From the NCBI GenBank assembly GCA_963930755.1, contig OZ005736.1, forward strand, positions 260,331,300-260,395,299: a DNA stretch of 64,000 nt, read 5' to 3'. Shown here in pieces: positions 9,649-18,600 of this stretch. The position numbers and the translations under genes are program-made. Source of the DNA: Eudasyphora cyanicolor. Its lineage: Eukaryota; Arthropoda; Insecta; Diptera; Muscidae. Position 1 is the first letter of the stretch; every line of letters starts with the position of its first letter. The notes beneath the pieces were generated by a model. The model saw only the letters and a list, made by a program, of their open reading frames with translations. It had not been told where the DNA came from and searched no databases.

Positions 9649-12600
9649 GTGAGTTTGGGTAGCCGGTGGCAAACGTTAGATAAACACTCATAGATAGTCG
9701 AGCAGTGTTGTGGTTCAAGTACCTATAATAGTTGTCAAGTTCTATTAATATGATTCATTAAAAAAGGGTGTAGCAAAAGGCATGCAATATATTTAAAGGT
9801 TGGGCCATTTTAAATTTAAACTATCGATTACTTTCATAAAATTCTACGTCGATTTAGCCATATCCGTCCAATCACGCTACAGTCCGTACTAATAATAGTT
9901 CATGAAATTTGGTAGAAATACTTCTTATAGTCGCCTGTCATTTGGAATTGCCAATGGGCCATATCGGTTAATGTTTTGATATGCATAGCTCCCCTATAGA
10001 GGCCAACAACATTTTTCTGCTGATCTTAGGGAATGGGTGTTATTTGAGTCTATATTATCCACTAGGAACGCTGCATTTGTGTTGATAGTCGTCAAGATGT
10101 TATGACTATTTTAAGCTTGCCTGTTGTCTTGTTTTAATGGTGAGTAGCTGCAGAAACTCGAATTATAATGAAAATTAGACATTAAACTTCTACATCCAGT
10201 TCAGAGTGATTTTGGTGTCAGGTCTGGGGGGTTTGCGAGGTTTCCGGGACACTCAAAGAGGTATTTCGTGATGTTGGGCTAATGACTACATTGGAAACAC
10301 TCCTCTTGTATTGCCGGGTTCAGGAGGAAGAGGTAGCTGTTAAGGTACCTAGATATACCTGACCGGATCTGGAGTCTAACAGCCGTATTCATAAAAAATC
10401 CGAATTATGATTTAAAGTGCGCATTAGTTAACAAAAACTTTTGGTCTAATAAACGATTATTAAAAAATCGAGTTCATTAACAGCATTTTAACTAAAAAAA
10501 AATTTTAATGAGTTCTGGCAACACCATCTTTTTCACACACCATTTTCTCTCTTAATGATGCATTAATACGATTATCAATTGTAAGAGTAGTCGAATATAT
10601 AAATTATTTTATTGTTTATTTTAAAATCAACTGTATTAATTAACAAAAATGTATGCTCACTTGTCCAAAAAAAAAAAACAACAACTAAAGATCAAATAAA
10701 TGACGTATTTAGATAATTTTTTTATTACATACAAAAAGGTATTCGAATAACGATTAATATTTAACACATGTTGATTGTTTACATATCACTAGTGAATTTT
10801 GTACAATTTGCATTTTTTGTGTTGTGGTTTTGCAACAAAATAAGTTTGTGGTCTTTTATGAAACAATATATGAAAAGAATTCGAAAATCCATTTATTATA
10901 CCGATTTACGATATGGGGAAAAAGAAAAATGCAAAAATGCATTTTATGTATATACCGATGGACGCAGAATCATTCCCATGTCCGTCCGTCTGTGACAATC
11001 AAAGTACTGCTCGAAAAAAGGAAACAATCCTCACGAAATTTTTGGAATAAGGAGCAGCTTATGTTGCACAATGCCTTTAACTCTTCCTGAAAAAATTATA
11101 CACCTCCCATTTAATGGTACATTCCGTTTTGACATAAACAAGTTCTAGAAGGCACAGTTACGTCTTTTATTGTTTGTTCTTATTTTAACCTAAACCATTT
11201 CTAGAAAATATGTTCAAAATCAAAATGATATTAAATAAATAAAATAACATAAAATAAATAATATCAGTCTTATAATATTTTTTTTCATTTAATTAAATAA
11301 TTCCATAAAAATGTTTTGCAAATGGTTTACAAAAGGTTTTTTAGGCTAATAATCGTTTATGAATACAGTTTTAAGAAATTTTGCTTAACAAAGGTCTGTA
11401 AAGCTGTTTTAAGTTTTTATGAATACGGCTGTAATTCCCGCATCCGTTTCGTATCGTAATCTGAATTTTCGACGGCATAAAACTAGTAATTGGCAATAGA
11501 TTTTTTAATTATACACACAGAATACAGTTTGGTTGCCTCAACCGAATTATTTGCACAACCGAATTTTGGTAGTTCTGTCTACTATCTGGGTGTATACTTC
11601 TGCTTCCATGTTGACAACAATCATATTTGGATGCGCCAACTACGAAAATAGTCGCTAAAACTATCTGTTGTATGTTGCCACAACCAACTGTTTTAAAAAA
11701 TTGGTTGTTCTGACAATTTGCCAGTCATATACTACCGACAATTAATTAAAAACAGTTTTCAGTAGTTATACCCTCACTTTAGTGTGACGAGGGTATATAT
11801 CATTTGCTACGAAAAAAAGTGTAACACATAGAAGGAGTGATCTAAGACCCTAAGTATGTTCGGCGGATATTAGTTTTGGGAAATTTTAAGTCGAATGAGC
11901 AATGTCCGTCCGTCTGTCTGCTGGCTGGTGCGCACGATAACTCTCGAAAGGAGTAACCGATTGACTTAAAATTTGGTACGTGGTAATATTTTTTTCTATC
12001 TCCGGCTAAGTTCGAAGATGGGCCATATTGGTCCACTCCTTCTAGTACCTCCCCCACAAAGTGTTAAAATGTTGTGAAATATTGAATCTTTAATAACTGC
12101 TATACTACTTATTAGAATTTTCTGAAATTCCACACATAGTATTAGATTATTAGTCGCTATCAACTGGAAAAAATGGGTCAAGTTGCTACGCCCCTTTTGG
12201 TACATCCCACACAAATGCACCATTTTGCACCAAAAGCTAACAGCTTATAACATTAATACCAGTGTATAAAAATACTTGAAATTTTGTACAGTGTAATGCT
12301 TTTATAGTGTCTATAGCCCTGTGAAGAATGGACTCTATTCCCACGCCCCTTTTTGTACCTCCCACACAAAGGTACTATTTTGCACAAAAAGTTAAGAGCT
12401 CACAGCATGAGTACCAATGCACGAAAATGCAACAACATTTTGCACAGTGTAACGCTTTTGAAGTGCCTATAGCCCTGTAAAAAATGGCCCTTATCACCAC
12501 GCCCCTTTTTGTACCTCCCACACAAAATGGCTAAATCATACCAACATTTAATATCTCATAACGTTAATATACCAGTGCAAATAAACGCTTATAATTCGGC

Positions 12601-15600
12601 GCAATGTATATAAGGTATCTACTATTCAGCGAAAAATAGGTGTATTTGTTAAAAACCTTCTGGTACCTCCCAGACAAATTGACAGAATAATTCGTTTAAT
12701 ATTCCATATTACATTACTCACAAAGTGAGGGTATACCATAGTCGGTTTACCCGACTGAAACTTTCTTACTTGTTTTTATTTTATTTATTGAACAAAAAAC
12801 CAAACAATTCATAAAAAATTAAAAATCCCATATTACAAATTCATCACTATTATGAGATGCAGTGTTGCCGCTGACTTTTTTCGAAAGGAATCACAAAAAG
12901 AATCACTTTTGCGAAAAAGAATCAAAAAAAAGAATCAAGTATAAAGAAAAGAATCGAACTTTTTTCAACTCATTTTATTAAAAAGAACCACTGAAATAAG
13001 GTACAAAGTAAAACAAATCTTCAATATTAACAAAAAAAATCAATATTCACGAAAATTCATAGAAGAAAAGTATGTATATAAAAATCTCAAAAGCATTTAT
13101 TTTTTCGGTATTTTTCAATCTGTTCAGGATGCGGAGTCCACATAACTAGATCACAGTCGAGCAAGTTAAGAGCCGATATCCTTTCATCACAAGTACTTTG
13201 AGTCTATTTGTTAATTTATTATACCCTACACCACACTGTGATACAGGGTAGTATAAGTTTGTTTCACGGCAGATGTTTGTAACACCTGAAAATAACACAG
13301 CTAGACCCACCTTAAAGTATACCGATCGACTCAGAATCACTAGCTGAGTCGATTTAACCATGTCTGTCCGTCCGTCCGTCTGTCCATGTAAAGTTGTTCG
13401 TCGACTACAGGTCGCAATTTCACTCCGATCGTTGTGAAATTTTAGAGCATTTCGCGGCTGTTAAGATCGTTATTGAATTTGGTTGAAATCGGTTCAGATT
13501 TAGATATAGCTCCCATATATATTTTTCGTCCGATTTGGCCCTTTAGTCCTATAGAAGCTGTATTTTACATCCGATCGTTTTGAAATTTAGAATGGTAGAG
13601 TTTCTTGATCCATGAACCAACATCGCCGAATTTGAAGAAAATCGGTTAAGATTATATATGTTAAGATTATATATGTCATATATATGTTTCGTCCGATTTT
13701 GCTCTTTAGTCCTGTAGAAGCTGTATTTTACATCCAATCGTTTTGAAATTTAGAATGGTATAGTTTCTTGATCCGTGAACCAACACTACCGAATTTGAAG
13801 AAAATCGGTTAAGATTTAGCTATAGCTCCCATATATATGTTTCGTCCGATTTGGCCATTTAGTCCTATAAAAGCTGTATTTTACATCCAATCGTTGTGAA
13901 ATTTAGAATGGTAGAGATTCTTGATCCATGAACCAACATTGCCGAATTTGAAGAAAATCGGTTAAGATTTAGCTATAGCTCCCATATATATGTTTCGTCC
14001 GATTTTGCTCATTAGTCCTGAAGAAGCTGTATTTTACATCCAATCATTTAGAAATTTAGAATGGTAGAGTTTCTTGATCCATGAACCAACACTGCCGAAT
14101 TTGAAGAAAATCGGTTAAGATTTAGCTATAGCTCCCATGTATATGTTTCGTCCGATTTTGCTCTTTAGTCCTGAAGAAGCTGTATTTTACATCCAATCAT
14201 TTTGAAATTTAGAATGGTAGAGTTTCTTGATACATGAATCAACACTGCCGAATTTGAAGAAAATCGGTTAAGATTTAGCTATAGCTCCCATGTTTATGTT
14301 TCGTCCGATTTGGCCCTTTAGTCCTATAAAAGCTGTATTTTAAATCCAATCGTTTTGAAATTTAGAATGGTAGAGTTTCTTGATCTATGAACCAACACTA
14401 CCGAATTTGAAGAAAATCGGTTAAGATTTAGCTATAGCTCCCATATATATGTTTCGTCCGATTTGGCCCTTTAGTTCTATAGAAGCTATATTTTACATCC
14501 AATCGTTTTGAAATTTAGAATGGTAGAGTTTCTTGATTCATGAACCAACATTGCCGAATTTGAAGAAAATCGGTAAAGATTTAGCTATAGCTCCCATATA
14601 TATGTTTCATCCGATTTATATATCCATATCTTCATTAGATTTAAAGAATGGCGGATCGAGATATCTTAAAATATTGAGACTTTTATCATTAATATCAATT
14701 CTGAAGAAAATTTGACTACATACATTTTGGTAAAAATGTAATATATATTTTTTGATTATTTTAAAATCTTCTATTGAGATATTTCCCGCCTTTATTGCGG
14801 TTTCGGCATCATAACCTATATATATTTGGATATATTTTTCTGATATAACTTATTTTCGAAATAATTTTTTTCTAAATCAGTTTTCATTACATATTCCGTT
14901 TTAAGAAAATTCTTAAAAATTGGAGAAAGTATATTTTTTACAGATGGATTAAGGTAAATTATTTGTGAAGTTTCGCTTTGGAAATTTCTATTAAATTTGT
15001 TCATAATCCCAAGAATATAAACTAAAAATTTTAGATAAATGTTGTTAATTGGACATAGCGCTAGTTTAATAACATTGATCTTCTCCAAAGTCTCTGTACG
15101 TTTTTCTTCAGCTTGCGCTTCTGTAAAAAAGGTTTGTAATACAGACTACTGCTCTAAAACTTTGCTTGCAACAGACTCAAACGAAAGCCATCTCGTCTCG
15201 CTGAGTCTTAATATCTTGTGTTCTGGGACATCGAAAATTCGTTGAATTTTGAAGCAAGTTTGCCGTTTGGCACTCTTTAGATAATTGAAAATTTTTCTTA
15301 GCAATATTTCTACGTCTTCCGGAATGTTTGTCAAAGCTGACTTATTGATTAAATTCGCGGAGTGGCAAACACATCCAATATGGAAAAGGTTAGGTATTTT
15401 ATTACTTACTTATCCATATTTGATCTTAAATTGTTTTTTAATTTAATAATTTTAGTTTCTTTTAATTGAAAAAGCTGCATATGTATGTGTATGCCGTTAA
15501 TTCTTATAATTTCACTGTGTGAAATAAATAAAAAAAGTGACTGAGGCTGTATGCGTTTACGAAAGAAAAAACAACGTATATAAGCTGGCTGATATGAAAA

Positions 15601-18600
15601 TTCTCACCTAAATGTGATTTACATCGCGTTTGCGCGTGATTTTGCCAATTAATGAATCACATTACCAAAAATTTCCTTTGGAAATGTTAAAAGGAATCAA
15701 AAAGAATCCATTTTTGCAAAAAGAATCAAATTTGGAATCAAAATGGGAAAGAATCAGAAAAGAGTGAAGGAAGGAAAAAGGAATCATTTTGATTCTTTAG
15801 AATCATCAACACGACATGTGGAAATATTTGACACATATTTTAGTACACGAAAAAAAAAGACAAAACTTGTATGCAAATATCGCTTAACCCTGTGCTTTCA
15901 ATTTCATGATTTTGCACAAAATATTCTGCATTCCATACATTATTATCCGCACAAAATTACATTTGACTACATATACCGCTATTGAACAAACTGTTGAAGA
16001 TTTATTTATGTCAAGTAATTTTATTTTTTGTTTGTCATGTATCAGCAAAAAGAACAGCAACCAATCTTTCGGTAGTATTTCACAAAATACATTTCATTAT
16101 TCTAAATTTGGAAAATTATTGGGATAACCAAAAAATGATTATTTATTAATATTTTTCCGTTGTAGTAACCAATTATTCGTTGCAATAATAATCTTTGGTC
16201 TATTGATACAATTTCTGATGTCAAGAATAAAACATTGGTTGTCACAACCAAAAATCGATCATATAATGAAAGTTTAAAATTGGTTACACACAACTAACCG
16301 AGTGTCAATGAAAAAAACAATCTTAATTGGATTAATACAACCATCGATTTAGTTGTAAGCATTTTTATTTGATCGTATTCAAGTTATTATTGTTGTTTCA
16401 ACTATTTATATATAAATACAACCTACACACGGTTTAGGCAATAAATTATTTGTTGCTAGTACTATTTTTTTTATTGTTACAATCGAATTCCAACCAATTA
16501 TTTTCCTGGGTGTGGATAAAAAGACTAAAATCCCTCAACATCCAAAACGACTGGATGTGAAATCCAGCTAATTTGCCTTAAGAGGCCCGCTAGGTAGCAA
16601 CATATACAATTGTATACAGGGGGCTATATCAAAATCTAAACGAATTTTCTTCAAATTCGACAGTGTTCGTTCTGGATGCGAGAAAATTACTTCAACAAAA
16701 TTTTTTACCCTAAGAAAAAAAATTTCTTCTGTAGTATATTTTCTGGAAACATATTATATTTCGGAAAAATTACTTTTTTCCTATAGGGAGGAAAACAAAT
16801 TCTGTATCCGATTTAAACATTTCCCCGTTTTTAAAGATAATTTGCACCAAAATTCCGAAAAAAATAACATTGATAAGAGAGATATTCATACTTTTTTTTC
16901 GGTATGTAAATATAAAATATTTGCACCAAATTATATTTTATTTAACTTTTGATCCCAAACATATTTTGTTTCCTGTTTTTTTTTCCGTGTAATGATAGTG
17001 TGAGGAATACAGCTTCTATAACTGCATTAGATGGCCAATAGGAATGAATATATATATATATATGGGGGCTATATTTAAATATGAAGCGATTTTTTAATTC
17101 GGCGTTGTATGTGCTGGTTTCAAAATATTTCGTTATGCCGAATTCCATACACATCTGTTGAAAAATGTGGTTTCTGTAGCGCTAAAATGTCAAATCGCAG
17201 GTAAGTATATAAGGGGGCTATATATAAAGCTGAACCAATTTTGAACAAACTCAATAGACTTCGACTTTGGCGTTGGGTCAAATTTCATCATGATCGAATT
17301 AAAATTGCAACATGTATTTTACAGCCAACTTTAGATGGACCGACAGTCGGACGGACAAGTAAGAGCGGTAGTAAGAATATTATATATGTAGTATTGTGGC
17401 TTCTTTATTCAATTCAATAAAACACTTTATTTCCTCGATTCGATTGGAATTCATTTATTTGACAATCATATGTTGTTGTAGTGATGAGTAGCTGCAGAAA
17501 CTCGAATTTTGATGAAAACATTAATTGTTGATGTTAGAATTGTCCATTTCCCTGTCTGGGAATGGAACCCTGCACCTTCGGAATCCAAGTCTAACACACT
17601 AACCACTGCGCTAAGAAGGCCTCTAGTGAACAGTCTTGCAAGTTCATCAGCTTTGCAGTTCCCTGATATGTCCCCGTGGCCCGGCACCTATATCAGCTGA
17701 ATATTGAACTGTTCAGCCATCTCGTTAAGAGATCTGCGACAGTGGAGCACAGTTTTTGAATTCGGGAATATAGTTTCCACGGACTTGATCGTGATACCAA
17801 CTTTGGACATAATATTAATTTTCTACCATTCTACCACCCCTTAATAGCTATGATGTCTGCCTTATACTCAGACAATCTTTTTGCAGTGCATAACTCAATT
17901 TCCTCAGAAAAGACACCAAAGCCCACAGGTTATAGATTTGAAACCATCTGTATAGAAGTTAACGAATCTCCTCTGTCCTGTGGTAAGACCATTTAATTCT
18001 GATCTGATAAGATAAAAGATTGAGATACTCCTTGTCAAAAAGTGGTCCAGACATAGTGTAATCAACAATACCCGGAAAGTCAGTCATTGTGTCTAGAATT
18101 ACACTATGTCCGTAGCCATTTGCTGACCAGAGTGACAGTTCCCAAAGTCCAATAGCAGTAAATGCGGCATGTTGCATGAGGAAATATTTCCCTATAACAT
18201 ATTGGGATCACATTCATGATCCCAATATGTTATAGGGAAGAAAAAAGATAAAGGAAGAAAGTTAGACATTAAACTTCTACATCCAGTTCAGAGTGATTTT
18301 GGTGTCAAGTCTGTGGGGTTTGCGGGACACTCAAAGAAATGTTTCGTGATGTTGGGTTAATGACTACATTGGGGGATTCCTCTTGCATTCACGAGGAAGT
18401 GGTAGCTGTTAAGGGCCCTAGAGATACCTGACCGGAGCTGTGAAAGGATCGATCTGGAGCCTAATTCCCGCATCCGTTTCGTATCGTAATCTGAATTTTC
18501 GACAGCATAAACAAGTAATTGGCAATCGAATTTTTCAATTTTTTTATGTAAATAATATATATCAACATATATACATAAATATTAGAGTTATTAGATCTCA

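Larger units (their letters stand above)
12860..15810 (-). mobile_element. hAT-like DNA transposon remnant
   Basis: Inserted in the AACCAA element. The left end CAGTGTTGCCGCTGAC is typical of hAT elements. The flanks atgagatg (12852-12859) and acgacatg (15811-15818) could be a diverged 8-bp duplication. On the minus strand around 15400-15120 lies transposase-like coding sequence with CVCHSANL and HKILRLSETRWLSFE, the C-terminal motif of hAT-derived transposases related to the GTF2IRD2 type. Both ends are full of GAATCA repeats. An INE-like element (13221-14622) lies inside. The exact right end is uncertain. Confidence 0.65.
11514..16514 (+). mobile_element. 1-kb AACCAA/TTGGTT-rich element, copy 1, split by nested insertions
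   Basis: Segments 11514-11767, 12775-12859 and 15811-16514 align in order with the uninterrupted copy at 56387-57401 (minus orientation). The ends are imperfect inverted repeats: CACACAG with AATACAGTTTGGTTG, and CACCCAGG with AAAATAATTGGTTG. The gaps are an INE-like family B element (11768-12774) and a hAT-like element (12860-15810). No coding capacity is seen. Confidence 0.8.

Noticed and set aside
10768..11090. Two overlapping frames of 75 and 88 codons
   Set aside because: They lie inside the TAA-flanked non-autonomous element, include a GTCY microsatellite translation and look like no transposase.
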